64,000 nucleotides of DNA. It comes from Bin80 sp965207565 (GTDB lineage Bacteria > Bacteroidota > Rhodothermia > Rhodothermales > Bin80). The notes below the pieces were generated by a model. That model was not told where the DNA came from and searched no databases. It was given only the letters and a program-made list of their open reading frames with translations. This document shows positions 10,114 to 19,436 of the stretch, one piece after another (the stretch's first letter is position 1; each line of letters opens with the position of its first letter). A program made the position numbers and the translations under genes. The DNA is taken from NCBI GenBank assembly GCA_965207565.1, contig CBDBMQ010000009.1, positions 186,001 through 250,000 of the forward strand, written 5' to 3'.

Positions 10114-10983
10114 ATGCGGATATTCAGTACGGTTCTCCTCACCTTGATGCTTATCCTTGGCTGTAGTAATCCAGAAACGGATTCGGCCACGATGGATGAA
10201 CTTGAAGACAATCCATTGACTGCAGAGACAGAGGCGCGTCTCATGGCGACGGAAGGGGGACAGATGTTGCTGCGTGCGATTGAGGCGCATGGGGGATTAG
10301 ATACTTGGCATAACGCGCAGACAAGCAGCTATGTCTGGGGATTTGGAGGCGGACTTGAATCGAAAATGGTCGCTCACAACCGGACGCGTCAGGTATATCA
10401 CGATGTCTTGTCCATGGGAGGTGAGCCAGCACCAGATGGAGCCCAGATGGTGTGGGATGGCACCGATGCATGGGTTTATCCTGATTCACTGGAGACGAAT
10501 CCCCGTTTTATGGCCACCACCGGCTATTATTTTCAGTCCATCCCCTTTATCCTTGCCGACCCTGGGATTCATTATGAAGTACTGGCTCCGGCACTCTTGG
10601 ACAGTGTGGAACATCATCTCGTGCGTGCAACATTCGATGATGGCGTGGGGGACGCTCCAGGAGATCATTACACGCTTTACATTCATCCCGAGACTTATCT
10701 GGTCAATGCTCTGCGGTATCGGTCTACGTTTGGTCGGGGTCGGCCAGCAATAGATGAGAGTATGTCGGAAACCCTCTTGTATTATAAAGGCTACGTGACC
10801 GTTGATGGGTTGACGGTTCCATCCCGATTTGAAGGATACGGGTTTTCAGAAGGAGCGAAGGGGAGAAAATACTATGAAGCAGCATCTAGGGAGCATTCAT
10901 ATACCCAGCCGTTTGACGAAAGCCGACTCATCATGCCCGGTAGTGGTGCACGGGTCGCCCCGATGCCGGTCACTGAGCAGTGA
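10114..10983 (+). CDS. Outer-membrane-type lipoprotein, DUF6503/LolA-like
   Basis: ATG 10114 begins a lipoprotein signal, MRIFSTVLLTLMLILGCSNP, with the lipobox ending at Cys17. The mature part starts with an acidic linker, then AIEAHGGLDTWHNAQTSSYV, which matches the beginning of DUF6503-type domains, whose fold resembles the LolA lipoprotein carriers. Strands such as MVWDGTDAWVYP and HYTLYIHPETYLVNALRY, and the ending VTVDGLTVPSRFEGYGF, fit the same family. The function is unknown; the location is inferred to be the cell envelope. Confidence 0.7.
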   Translation: MRIFSTVLLTLMLILGCSNPETDSATMDELEDNPLTAETEARLMATEGGQMLLRAIEAHGGLDTWHNAQTSSYVWGFGGGLESKMVAHNRTRQVYHDVLSMGGEPAPDGAQMVWDGTDAWVYPDSLETNPRFMATTGYYFQSIPFILADPGIHYEVLAPALLDSVEHHLVRATFDDGVGDAPGDHYTLYIHPETYLVNALRYRSTFGRGRPAIDESMSETLLYYKGYVTVDGLTVPSRFEGYGFSEGAKGRKYYEAASREHSYTQPFDESRLIMPGSGARVAPMPVTEQ

Positions 10984-11135
10984 TGGTTATATCGCTGGGT
11001 GAGGTAGAGGTCACGGGCTCAAGCCGGAGAAGGACGGCTCATTGCCCCCAATCTGGAGAGGAAACCGACTGTTCTCTGATTCCTCGTATATATCTATGGA
11101 ATTATGGAATAAACATGTCCTCGGTGGCATCAAGG

Positions 11136-11448
11136 CTATTCCCAGATTGAGTCTAGTTTCCAGACATCAAGCGATATCAGGCATGCTGGACCTCCTTTCG
11201 CATAGAGTTCAAGTCGGCCGCTCTTCATCGCCGGAAAGATCTGGTTCGTAAAAACAATGGTCCTATCCTCTGCAAACGCTTCAATGGGGAAACAGTCTAC
11301 AAAAATATGCAGTCGAATCCGGCGATCATCCATCCAATCAGGTCCGTTGTAGTGGACTGAAAAGGTTGGGTGAAAATCTATGTTTCTGGGCTTGTGGCGA
11401 TTCATAGAAACGTGTCCGTTTTTATCAACCTCAATTGTGTTAACTTAA
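11136..11448 (-). pseudogene. Relic of a glycoside hydrolase family 32 enzyme (C-terminal domain)
   Basis: The minus-strand frame encodes a truncated stretch with IDFHPTF, RRIRLHIFVD, an IEAFAEDRTIVFTNQIFP block and a closing ISLDVWKLDSIWE. This is the C-terminal beta-sandwich pattern of GH32 levanases and fructan beta-fructosidases (compare the family motif FVDxSSVEVF). The catalytic N-terminal propeller is absent: upstream, an in-frame stop is met near 11450, right before the Gfo/Idh gene. It is therefore a gene remnant of about 100 codons and suggests former fructan utilisation here. Confidence 0.72.
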
Positions 11449-11474
11449 GGGGGTATTCAACAGTTCAGATAGTT

Positions 11475-12977
11475 ATGTCACAAACCAAAAACTTCAACCG
11501 CCGCGAATTTATCACAACCACTGCTGGAGCTGCATCCATTGCAGCGGTGCTTCCCCGGCGAATTTTTGGCGGACCGGGGCGTGTTGCCCCCAGCGATCAG
11601 GTCAATGTTGCATTGATTGGCTGCGGAACGCAGGCCTTACGCCAGTTGATGGGCGATTGGCTGCCAAGGGAGGATCTCAATATAGTTGCAATCTGTGATC
11701 CCAATACGGACTCGGAGGATTATCGCGACTGGAGTCCGCATGGCCTTCGCAATTCAATACGTGAATTTATTGGTAATCCCAACTGGGGATCCGAAACCGG
11801 CATTCGGGCCGGGCTCATGGCCGCGAAGGAGATGATTGAGGGGTATTATGCGAACGAGCGTGGGCAGAGTGATTGGGAAGGTCTAAAGCTTTATGCGGAT
11901 TATAGAGAGATGCTGGCCGAATCTGAGGCCATTGATGCCATCATTGACATGACCCCTGAGCATCTTCATGGGGTGGTGAATATTGCGGGGATGAAGGCAG
12001 GCAAAGCAGTGGTTTCCCACAAGGTGCTCGCCAATACGCTGCATGAAGTACACCACACCGTTCGAACTGCCAAAGAAACCGGTGTGACTACCCACCTTAT
12101 GGCATGGAACAATGATCCGGCACTTTATCAGTTGTGGGAGTGGCTGGATCAGGGGGTGATCGGGAAGGTGAAAGAGGTACATAATTGGTCGAATCGTCCT
12201 ATATGGCCCCAAGGATGGATCGAAAATCCCAAAGAGGGGATGGCGATCCCCGATGGCATGAACTGGGATCTATGGCTGGGATGTGTGCCCGATCGGCCCT
12301 ACCACATTGATTATACCCATGCACTTTTCCGGGGATGGTTTGAGTTTGGCAGTGGTTGTCTAGGGGATATGGGACAATACAGTTTATGGAGGAGCTACCG
12401 GATGCTGAACCCAGGTCCGGTGGTTCGCGTGGAGGCCAATTCTGCCACTGGAGCAACCATTGTAGGGAATCAAAGTCAGTGGCGTCGTTCGGAAGTCGCG
12501 TTTCCAACGGCAAGCACAGTACATTTTGAGCATAAAGATTTGGACATTTTCTGGTATGACGGTGGCATGAAGCCGCGCATAGCTAAGGGATTATTAGGAC
12601 CAGGTGAGCGACTCCCCAATCAGGGAGTACTGTATGTGGGAGAATATGGAACGATTCTCGGGAACTTCCTTGGGACCAATTTTCGTCTTCTGCCCGAAAG
12701 TAGAATGACTGCCCTGCAGGGATCCTTGCCGGCAAATAGACCTGCAGAAGAGGTTAAAAATTCTGTAGATGAGTATGTAGACGCAATCCGGGAGGGCAAG
12801 CAAAGCCGGGGGAGCTTCATAAACATTGCAGATCTCGCCGAAGCGACCTGTTTGGGGGCCATTGCGTTACGTACCGGGGAGCAGATTACTTGGGATGCCG
12901 AGAACATGAAGGTGCTCAGTGACAACGTTTCGCATGAACTCTTGACCCGTGAGTATCGTGAGGGATGGGCGGTATAG
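11475..12977 (+). CDS. Gfo/Idh/MocA-family oxidoreductase with Tat signal
   Basis: ATG 11475 gives MSQTKNFNRREFITTTAGAA, a twin-arginine signal (NRREF) followed by a hydrophobic run. Next comes the NAD(P)-binding Rossmann start VNVALIGCGTQALRQL and a C-terminal substrate domain. The conserved HKVLANTLHEVHH segment aligns with the EKP-containing region of the family, but the usual Lys-Pro pair is altered (SHKVLA). The product has 500 residues. Such Tat-exported members are frequent in Bacteroidota and Planctomycetota and act on sugars or sugar alcohols in the periplasm. The substrate is unknown, although the neighbouring GH32 relic hints at a former carbohydrate locus. Confidence 0.85.
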   Translation: MSQTKNFNRREFITTTAGAASIAAVLPRRIFGGPGRVAPSDQVNVALIGCGTQALRQLMGDWLPREDLNIVAICDPNTDSEDYRDWSPHGLRNSIREFIGNPNWGSETGIRAGLMAAKEMIEGYYANERGQSDWEGLKLYADYREMLAESEAIDAIIDMTPEHLHGVVNIAGMKAGKAVVSHKVLANTLHEVHHTVRTAKETGVTTHLMAWNNDPALYQLWEWLDQGVIGKVKEVHNWSNRPIWPQGWIENPKEGMAIPDGMNWDLWLGCVPDRPYHIDYTHALFRGWFEFGSGCLGDMGQYSLWRSYRMLNPGPVVRVEANSATGATIVGNQSQWRRSEVAFPTASTVHFEHKDLDIFWYDGGMKPRIAKGLLGPGERLPNQGVLYVGEYGTILGNFLGTNFRLLPESRMTALQGSLPANRPAEEVKNSVDEYVDAIREGKQSRGSFINIADLAEATCLGAIALRTGEQITWDAENMKVLSDNVSHELLTREYREGWAV

Positions 12978-13363
12978 GAGATCTTGCTTCCCTGAGGTGG
13001 AGTAGGGCTGTGGGGAATGACATCGGGAAACCGGGTCTTTTTGTGCCCGGAGAAGGTTCACGGCTGAGCACAGCAGGTTTTGTCATTTCGAAATCTTGAT
13101 GGATGATCTGGGATGCCGTGATCACTTTCGAGAGCATGGCATTGACGCCCTATCGGTGTTCAATCATGTGGAAGCACGGCAACCGATTGATGGGCCGAAT
13201 AAATTGAAGCATAAATAGCGATGGTGTATTTGTGAGGATGTAGCAGAGCGAGGGCTTTCACCGTAGGATGCAGCTAAAAAATATGGCGTGTCCGTTGCCA
13301 AAGTTCACGCCGCGGTGCGAGATATGCGGCGGGCAATCAAAGAATGGCCGCGCCAGCCACGTG
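12978..13363. other. Non-coding or decayed spacer left of nested IS elements
   Basis: No intact gene was found. Around 13215-13363 one plus-strand frame reads EDVAERGLSP, a stop, then DAAKKYGVSVAKVHAAV, which resembles a short helix-turn-helix such as in DUF433-type antitoxins. It contains the in-frame stop and is cut by the inverted repeat at 13364, so it is at most a relic. Confidence 0.35.
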
Positions 13364-13408
13364 CTAGCCTGAATTCCCAAACCGGAGTAGATCGTGACAC
13401 TGCGAGTC

Positions 13409-13438
13409 CCCGAAGTGATCATATTCGGGGTTTTTTCC
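13409..13438 (+). terminator. Rho-independent terminator-like hairpin in IS leader
   Basis: CCCCGAA and TTCGGGG form a 7-bp stem around a 9-nt loop, followed by TTTTTT. Its place just inside the left inverted repeat suggests it blocks transcription entering the element from outside, a feature common in insertion sequences. Confidence 0.6.
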
Positions 13439-13566
13439 ACTATTTCTTGACTTATCGTCATTTATTATGTGATTGTAATTTATATAATCACTTTTCCTCT
13501 ACGTACTTCCCTCTGGCCCCTCTCTTCCTCTAAACAGTGATTTGTTTGGGAATTTCGGCCATATAT

Positions 13567-15715
13567 CTGAACTTCCCCCCTACTTCCCATCTAAGCCGGC
13601 AATTTTGAGGTTCAAACCACCTCATTTCGGTCTTGATCTTCACTTTTTTACATACTTCCTCCTCTAAGGGGGAAATATTGGGATCATTTTCCTTGTTTTG
13701 TGCCCAAATCGGTGTCATTGTGGGATTTTTTTGCCCGAAATATACATACCCATGTATATTTTTCTGATTGCCAAACTTTTTCAGAATAAATGTGCATATA
13801 TTCTCATTATTTCGTATATTTATCGCGGTTATCCATTCATTATTCAGAACATTCCTGCCCATGTATGTCGCCAAAATTCCCAACCGGAACTCCAACCCCA
13901 CCTGGCTCATCCGTGAGTCCAAATGGGTCAACGGAAAAGTCCAAAAAACCACACTCGCCAATATCACCAAACTTCCCCGGGAAGTCATTGATGGGATCCG
14001 AATCCTCCTCAAAGGCGGGACCGCCGTCCAATCGTTTGACAATGCCTTTGCCATTCAAAGCAGCAAGAACCACGGACATGTCGCCGCCGTACTGGGCGTC
14101 ATGAAGCAGCTCAAGCTGCCCGAACTGATTGCACCGAAGAATTCCCGCTTCCGCCGACTCATCCTCGGCATGATTGCCGCACGAGTGATCAAGCCGGCCA
14201 GCAAGCTCTCCACCAGTGCCATGCTGGATGTGGACCATGCGTCCACCACGCTCAATGAAGAACTTGGACTCAAACGCGTGGATGAAGATGATCTCTATGA
14301 TGCGATGGATGAACTGTTCAAACGCAAAACCGACATTGAGTGTCGTTTGGCGAAACGACATCTCAAGGAGGGGAGTCTGGTGCTCTACGATGTGACCAGC
14401 AGTTATGTGGAAGGCGAGAAAAATGAATGGGCGACCTATGGCTACAACCGGGACAAGAAGGAGGGCAAGAAGCAGATTGTCTATGGGCTGATGACCGATC
14501 CAGAGGGCTGTCCGGTGTCGGTGGAGGTGTTTCGCGGCAATACCTCAGACATCCGTACGCTGCGCGCTCAGGTGGACAAGATTCAGAACACCTTTGCACT
14601 CAAGCATGTGGTGTTGGTCGGAGATCGAGGGATCCTGAAGCAGAAGCAGATTCAGGAGGAGATCTTGCCTGTGGGACTGGACTGGATCACGGCAATGCAA
14701 AAGAGCGAGATTCGTGATGTGGTGGAGCAGGAGGGCATCCAAATGAGTCTATTTGATGAACAGGATCTGGTGGAGGTGCGCTGTGATCTGTATCCCAATG
14801 ACCGCCTGGTGCTGTGCAGGAACCCCTTACAGGCGACAAAGAGTCAGCAGACGCGGGAAGAATTGCTCGTGAAGACGCAGGAAAGACTGAACAAGACCGT
14901 TGAGTCGACCCAGCAGGGCCGGCTCAAAGATGCGGGGAAAATTGGGGTGCGGGTCGGGAGGGTATTCGAAAAGAACAAAATGGGGAAGTATTTCAACTTG
15001 GAGATCCGGGAGGGACATTTTTCGTATACCCGCAATGAAGAAGCCATTCAGAAGGCGGAACGACTCGACGGCCTGTATGCTATTCGTAGCAGTCTGAAAC
15101 CGGGGCCGGAAGTGGCCGAGTTGGTCACCAATTACAAACGCCTTTCCACGGTGGAGATGGCCTTCCGCACGATGAAATCCATGTCGTCACAGGTCCGTCC
15201 CATTCACCATCGCACCAAAGACCGGGTCGTTGCACATGTCTTTTTGTGCATGCTGGCCTACTATGTGGAATATCATCTGCGCCGGAAGCTGGCGCCAATC
15301 CTGTTTGCGGAGGATGACCTGGAAGCAAAACGAGTGCAGCGCAAAAGTGTCGTCGAACCCGCCAAACCCTCGGAATCGGCGAAAAAGAAAGCCCAAACCA
15401 AACGAACCGCAACGGGCGAAAAGGTCTGGAGCTTTGCCGGTCTCATGGACGAACTCTCGAGGCTATGTCGAGTGATGGTCATTCCGAAGATTGGCTCGGA
15501 TGCAACCCCCGAAGTCGTCATGGTTAAGAAAATCAGTTCCACCCAAAAGCAGGCATTCAAACTGCTGAACATCAAACTGCTGTAGGCATCGGTTCAACGA
15601 GCCGATGTATCCTCCTCCCAGACAGCCCCTCTGGTCGTCGTCAATTATCCAAAAAAGCCCCAATTCTCCCGGGAATCTTGTAGCCTTGAGAAAACGAAAA
15701 TGGGGGGAAGTTCAG
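13567..15715 (+). mobile_element. IS1634-family insertion sequence nested in another IS
   Basis: The 14-bp inverted repeats CTGAACTTCCCCCC at 13567-13580 and 15702-15715 are perfect. The flanks are a 6-bp direct repeat ATATAT at 13561-13566 and 15716-15721, within the 5-6 bp duplication range of IS1634. The 2,149-bp element carries one transposase gene. It lies between the left inverted repeat and the transposase gene of the surrounding element, so it is the younger insertion. Confidence 0.88.
13861..15585 (+). CDS. IS1634-family transposase
   Basis: From ATG 13861 the protein (574 residues) begins MYVAKIPNRNSNPTWLIRES and continues with the NGKVQKTTLANITKLP block typical of IS1634. DDE-region motifs include LVLYDVTSSYVEG for the first Asp, VLVGDRGILKQKQIQ for the second, and the Y-(2)-R-(3)-E-(6)-K-like segment YKRLSTVEMAFRTMKSM for the Glu. 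The length is normal for the family and no break is seen, so it is probably functional. An upstream in-frame ATG at 13768 would add 31 non-conserved residues. Confidence 0.92.
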   Translation: MYVAKIPNRNSNPTWLIRESKWVNGKVQKTTLANITKLPREVIDGIRILLKGGTAVQSFDNAFAIQSSKNHGHVAAVLGVMKQLKLPELIAPKNSRFRRLILGMIAARVIKPASKLSTSAMLDVDHASTTLNEELGLKRVDEDDLYDAMDELFKRKTDIECRLAKRHLKEGSLVLYDVTSSYVEGEKNEWATYGYNRDKKEGKKQIVYGLMTDPEGCPVSVEVFRGNTSDIRTLRAQVDKIQNTFALKHVVLVGDRGILKQKQIQEEILPVGLDWITAMQKSEIRDVVEQEGIQMSLFDEQDLVEVRCDLYPNDRLVLCRNPLQATKSQQTREELLVKTQERLNKTVESTQQGRLKDAGKIGVRVGRVFEKNKMGKYFNLEIREGHFSYTRNEEAIQKAERLDGLYAIRSSLKPGPEVAELVTNYKRLSTVEMAFRTMKSMSSQVRPIHHRTKDRVVAHVFLCMLAYYVEYHLRRKLAPILFAEDDLEAKRVQRKSVVEPAKPSESAKKKAQTKRTATGEKVWSFAGLMDELSRLCRVMVIPKIGSDATPEVVMVKKISSTQKQAFKLLNIKLL

Positions 15716-15822
15716 ATATATCCTGTTCTAACCCCCATTCTGTCCAGCATTTCCGTTCCATTTGCATTTGGTGAAAAATGTTTGTAGTTTAGTGATTCTA
15801 ATCATCATTAGGATTTTACAAT

Positions 15823-17583
15823 ATGACTGACCTCGCCAACCACTTCCTCAAACCCAAAAACAAAACACACAAACGCTACGAAGTCCTGCGCGCCGCCTTC
15901 GTTGAACGACTGCCCCTGAGAACCATCGCCGAACGCTTCGGATATTCCTACGGGACAGTCCGTAATCTCTGCTCCGAGTTCCAGAAACAGCCCGATCTGG
16001 ACTTCTTTCTGCCTCACCTACGCCGGGTAGCGCCTCCTCGTACCGAGACGCCGCCTTCCCAGGATATACGCCTTCAGCGCAACCAACGTATCCGAGAACT
16101 ACGCAAAGAGAGGAATCTCTCGGACCGGGAGATCTGTGCGATTCTCCACCGGGAAGGCCTGGGGGCCAGTATGTCCACCGTTGGGCGCGTCTTGCGCGAG
16201 GTGGGCTTTACAAAACTGCGTCGGCGTACCGCGATTGCGCAATTGGATTCGGTGAACATCCACCGTGCGGCCACGGCGGATGTTCGGAATCTGAACCTGA
16301 AGCCTCATCGCTTTCGGACGGACTTCGGAGGACTCTTTCTCTTTATGCACGATCTGGCCCGCATGGATCTGGACGGGTTACTCCAGAGTTGTGCCATGCC
16401 CGGCAGTATCATGATTCCCGCTGGCTGTGCGGTACGGGCGCTGTTGGCCCTCAAGCTTTGGGGAGTGCGGCGGACCTCGCGAGGGATGGTGGATATTCTG
16501 GATCCCGGACTCGCCCTGTTTGCCGGCCTGAATGCCATGCCCAAGCGCAGCACGCTCACCGAGTACTCCTGTCGAGTCGATCCCGCGCAGATCCGCCGTC
16601 TCATCAACGCCTGGCACCCGGCCGTGCGGGCACTCGACGAGTCGTTGGGGGGCAATGGGACCTCCTTTGACCTGGACTTCCATACCATCCCCTACCATGG
16701 AGAGGATGCCCTGATTGAAAAACATTTCGTCTCCAAGCGCAGTCGCAGTCAGAAAGGAATCCTCTCGCTTGTAGTCCGCGATGCCGATGCACGGTGCTTC
16801 GTCTATGCCGATGCACAGATTCGCAAAACAAATCGGCACGATTCGCTCCCGCAGTTTCTCCAATTCTGGCGCGAACAGACCGGTGCCTATCCCCGGGAAG
16901 TGGTCTTTGACAGTACCTTTACCACCTACGCGCACTTGCAAAAGCTGACCGACCTCGGGATTGACTTCCTGACTCTCAGAAGACGGTCCAGCAACATGGT
17001 TAAGGCTCTGAATGAGGTGCCGTCAGACCAGTGGCAGCGCATCCGGCTCACCAATGTCGGACGTACGTTCCGTACCCCCCGCATCTTGGAAAAAAAAGTC
17101 CGCGTCCGAGGCTACAAATCTGAATTACGACAGATCGCCATCCTGGACCTCGGACATGACAAGCCAACGCTGCTGATCACCAATCAGATGGACGAACATG
17201 CCGGCCAATTGATTGACCGATACGCCCGGCGCATGATCATCGAAAACACCCTGGCCGATGCCATTGACTTCTTCCACATGGATGCGCTCAGCTCTGCAGT
17301 CCCCCTCAAAATTGAAATGGATCTCCAGCTCACACTCATGGCCAGTACACTCTACCGAGTCCTGGCCCAACGGGTCGGGCGGGGAATGGAAACCGCCAAA
17401 CCCCGCACACTCTTCGAAAAACTCGTGCGAAATCAAGCCACCATCCAGATCCGATCCAAGGATATCCAGGTCTCCCTCTCCCGACGCGCCAACAACCCCT
17501 ACCTCCTGGCTGCAGGGTACGGAAATGCAGAAGTCCAGATCCCTTGGCTGGACAATCGGAAACTGCGCATCATCATCCCCTGA
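15823..17583 (+). CDS. DDE transposase with N-terminal helix-turn-helix region
   Basis: The 586-residue protein starts MTDLANHFLKPKNKTHKRYE. A first HTH (RTIAERFGYSYGTVRNLC) lies at about 36-53 and a second (SDREICAILHREGLGASMST) at about 100-120. Catalytic candidates are Asp in SFDLDFHTIPYHG, Asp in VVFDSTFTTYAHL and Glu in RRMIIENTLADAIDFFHMDA. The pattern is that of the IS4/IS1634-like superfamily, but I cannot assign the exact IS family. It is intact; its left end has been pushed away by the nested IS1634-type element, whose insertion may have removed the original promoter. Confidence 0.8.
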   Translation: MTDLANHFLKPKNKTHKRYEVLRAAFVERLPLRTIAERFGYSYGTVRNLCSEFQKQPDLDFFLPHLRRVAPPRTETPPSQDIRLQRNQRIRELRKERNLSDREICAILHREGLGASMSTVGRVLREVGFTKLRRRTAIAQLDSVNIHRAATADVRNLNLKPHRFRTDFGGLFLFMHDLARMDLDGLLQSCAMPGSIMIPAGCAVRALLALKLWGVRRTSRGMVDILDPGLALFAGLNAMPKRSTLTEYSCRVDPAQIRRLINAWHPAVRALDESLGGNGTSFDLDFHTIPYHGEDALIEKHFVSKRSRSQKGILSLVVRDADARCFVYADAQIRKTNRHDSLPQFLQFWREQTGAYPREVVFDSTFTTYAHLQKLTDLGIDFLTLRRRSSNMVKALNEVPSDQWQRIRLTNVGRTFRTPRILEKKVRVRGYKSELRQIAILDLGHDKPTLLITNQMDEHAGQLIDRYARRMIIENTLADAIDFFHMDALSSAVPLKIEMDLQLTLMASTLYRVLAQRVGRGMETAKPRTLFEKLVRNQATIQIRSKDIQVSLSRRANNPYLLAAGYGNAEVQIPWLDNRKLRIIIP

Positions 17584-17831
17584 AATATCCCCCCATTGTC
17601 ATATCTTAATTCCTCCATATGCCGGTTGGGAATTCAGGCTAGGTGCACAACTGCAGGGCCATGAATTTCAATACATTGCCATCTGGTCGACGCGGGGCGG
17701 GAACTGCTACGATCTGCCCGCAGAGGCACCCAGAGATGGCGCAGGATCAAAGAGCGGGATGCTTCTTATCTGTGCCACTGATCGCAAATAGGGGCCTCAG
17801 ATCGCCTCAAATGATTTTCTGGCCGCTCCCT

Positions 17832-18929
17832 TCACTCCAGGTCAAACTCGTAGCCGTATACATATTCTTGCCACGGTGAAGACACGTACAAATAATCTCC
17901 ATGCAGGACAAAATCCCAAGGAACAGTAATCTTCTCCGTATCGTCGAATGTGCTGAAAATCACTTTTGCGGCCATTTCATAGTCATTTTCAGATAAATCA
18001 ATGACATAATTATCCTCCGAGTTTACAATTAGATAGCGAGAATTGAGGAACTTTATTGTTATCATGAATGCACGCGTACCAGGTTCCATTCCTCCAGGAG
18101 ATCCATCGGGGGGAGCAAGAGCAGGATTAAAATTACGAACCCGTTTTCCCTCGAACCGAATGGTCTTCAAATGTCTGAATTGATCATCATAAACAAAGAT
18201 ATACGGGAGCCCCACGTATGCCACTGCAATTTGATCCCCCCCGGGAGAAACCGTTACGATGTTGCCGTTTTCTCCCGACCGACCATCCAGATCCAAAACA
18301 GGAAGTAACTTGACGGATTTGATCCATGAATAAGGGGGCAATTTGCTATAAGGACAAATTAGCCAGTCAATCCCAATACATTCCAGAAATATATAATCAG
18401 GGGAAACCGAAAATCGATCTTGCATTAGTGAGCTGGGATTAAAAAACGATCCAACGTATTCAAATTTTTCCGTGAATATTTGTACACGCTCCAACTCCTT
18501 GACGAATATATGCGAACCGTCATAATCGATCCCTATTATGTAATTAAACTCTCCAGGAGCTTCTCCTTCGGCACCGATTTTCCGGCTCAAATAGCCATCA
18601 TTTCCCACCGTGAAGATGTTATGTCCATGCAGTTCAGAAATGTAAATACTATCTCCAACTAAGATCATATTGGACGGACGACCAAGAATCAACGAATCAG
18701 TTGGAATACCCAACCTAGTCGTTGCTATCCATCTTTCCGATTCAATATCCGTATTGACCACGAAGTGGGGAGCAGAATCCAGCAAGCTATCAATAACCGG
18801 AGAATCTTCAACTCGAGTAAGCGTTGTTTCTCCGTTCTGACATGCAGTAAAGGATAATAACAGAAACAAAATCCCCGCATACCTCCATCTAAGAGATGGA
18901 AATATGCGGGAAATGGGAATGAAATTCAT
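17832..18929 (-). CDS. Six-bladed beta-propeller lipoprotein, unit 1
   Basis: The 365-residue product has a lipoprotein signal with the lipobox LSFTAC (Cys about 30) after a hydrophobic run. The body has repeated propeller-type strands: DSLILGRPSNMILVGDSIYI, GHNIFTVGNDGYLSRKIG, EGEAPGEFNYIIGIDYDGSH, and a closing DFVLHGDYLYVSSPWQEYVYGY. These match the TolB-like/BF3164-type six-bladed propeller lipoproteins of Bacteroidota. It starts 10 bp after the stop of the small peptide gene, so the two are surely co-transcribed. The role is unknown; surface or periplasmic binding, perhaps of the paired peptide, is inferred. It is very similar to units 2, 3 and 5. Confidence 0.82.
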   Translation of the reverse strand: MNFIPISRIFPSLRWRYAGILFLLLSFTACQNGETTLTRVEDSPVIDSLLDSAPHFVVNTDIESERWIATTRLGIPTDSLILGRPSNMILVGDSIYISELHGHNIFTVGNDGYLSRKIGAEGEAPGEFNYIIGIDYDGSHIFVKELERVQIFTEKFEYVGSFFNPSSLMQDRFSVSPDYIFLECIGIDWLICPYSKLPPYSWIKSVKLLPVLDLDGRSGENGNIVTVSPGGDQIAVAYVGLPYIFVYDDQFRHLKTIRFEGKRVRNFNPALAPPDGSPGGMEPGTRAFMITIKFLNSRYLIVNSEDNYVIDLSENDYEMAAKVIFSTFDDTEKITVPWDFVLHGDYLYVSSPWQEYVYGYEFDLE

Positions 18930-18939
18930 CTACGGCAAA

Positions 18940-19189
18940 TCACTCCATTGTCATGCCGCATACTGATCCCCCATAGGATCCAGTACCATAATACCTGCCG
19001 TAACTTCCGTCTTCGCACACAATGTGCTGTGCCCATCCTCCGTCACGCTCGACAACCGTAGTTATGCAATCACCATTATCGCAATAAAGTATTCTGACAT
19101 CGGACCGAGCTTGAGATTGGACAGAAAGAACATTGCTAGCGAAAAGAAATAGGCACATACATACATGCCAGACTAAGTAAAAACTTCAT
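18940..19189 (-). CDS. Small four-cysteine secreted peptide, unit 1 (signal region frameshifted)
   Basis: The mature region has CDNGDC, an ERDGGWAQ stretch, a third Cys and a VCGMTME end. The paralogue in unit 2 starts MKFLLSLACMCLFLL; here the same ATG is at 19189, but an extra 4-bp copy (CATACATACATG instead of CATACATG on the plus strand, 19156-19167) shifts that frame to a stop after 17 codons. The protein can still start at the internal ATG 19158 (MCLFLFASNVLSVQSQ), which leaves a shortened signal peptide without the Lys. Its function is unknown. It pairs with the propeller gene downstream. Confidence 0.65.
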
Positions 19190-19436
19190 TTTGAAGAAAA
19201 ATTCTGTTATGGTTGAAGGATGCAAACGCGCCAAGTGTACGAAACAACATCGACAATTCCAAATAACCCTGGGGGTTTCACAAAAAAATCCCGCAATCCT
19301 AGGAATTCGGATCGTTTTTCTGCTGCAGCGCGTCTGCTAGGTGGCGCAGGATCAACGAGATGGGCGCTTCTTATCTGGGCCACTGATCGCAAATAAGGGT
19401 CTCAGATCACCTCAAATGATTTTCTGGCCGCTCCCT

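Larger units (their letters stand above)
13364..17642 (+). mobile_element. DDE-transposase insertion sequence (family unassigned), interrupted by IS1634-type element
   Basis: Inverted repeats CTAGCCTGAATTCCCAAACC at 13364 and its near-exact inverse ending at 17642 (one A fewer) bound the element, with a possible 3-bp duplication GTG at 13361-13363 and 17643-17645. Without the nested IS1634-type element (13567-15715 plus its duplication) the element would be about 2.1 kb with one transposase gene at 15823-17583. The left leader of about 300 bp includes the terminator-like hairpin near 13409-13437 (CCCCGAA, 9-nt loop, TTCGGGG, then T6). Confidence 0.7.

Noticed and set aside
19207..19392. Small ORFs in the array spacers (AQIRSAHLVDPAPPSRRAA type and plus-strand MKKDFVMVEK type)
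   Set aside because: They recur only because the spacer is repeated; the frames are not kept in all units (unit 5 differs) and no ribosome-binding site is evident.
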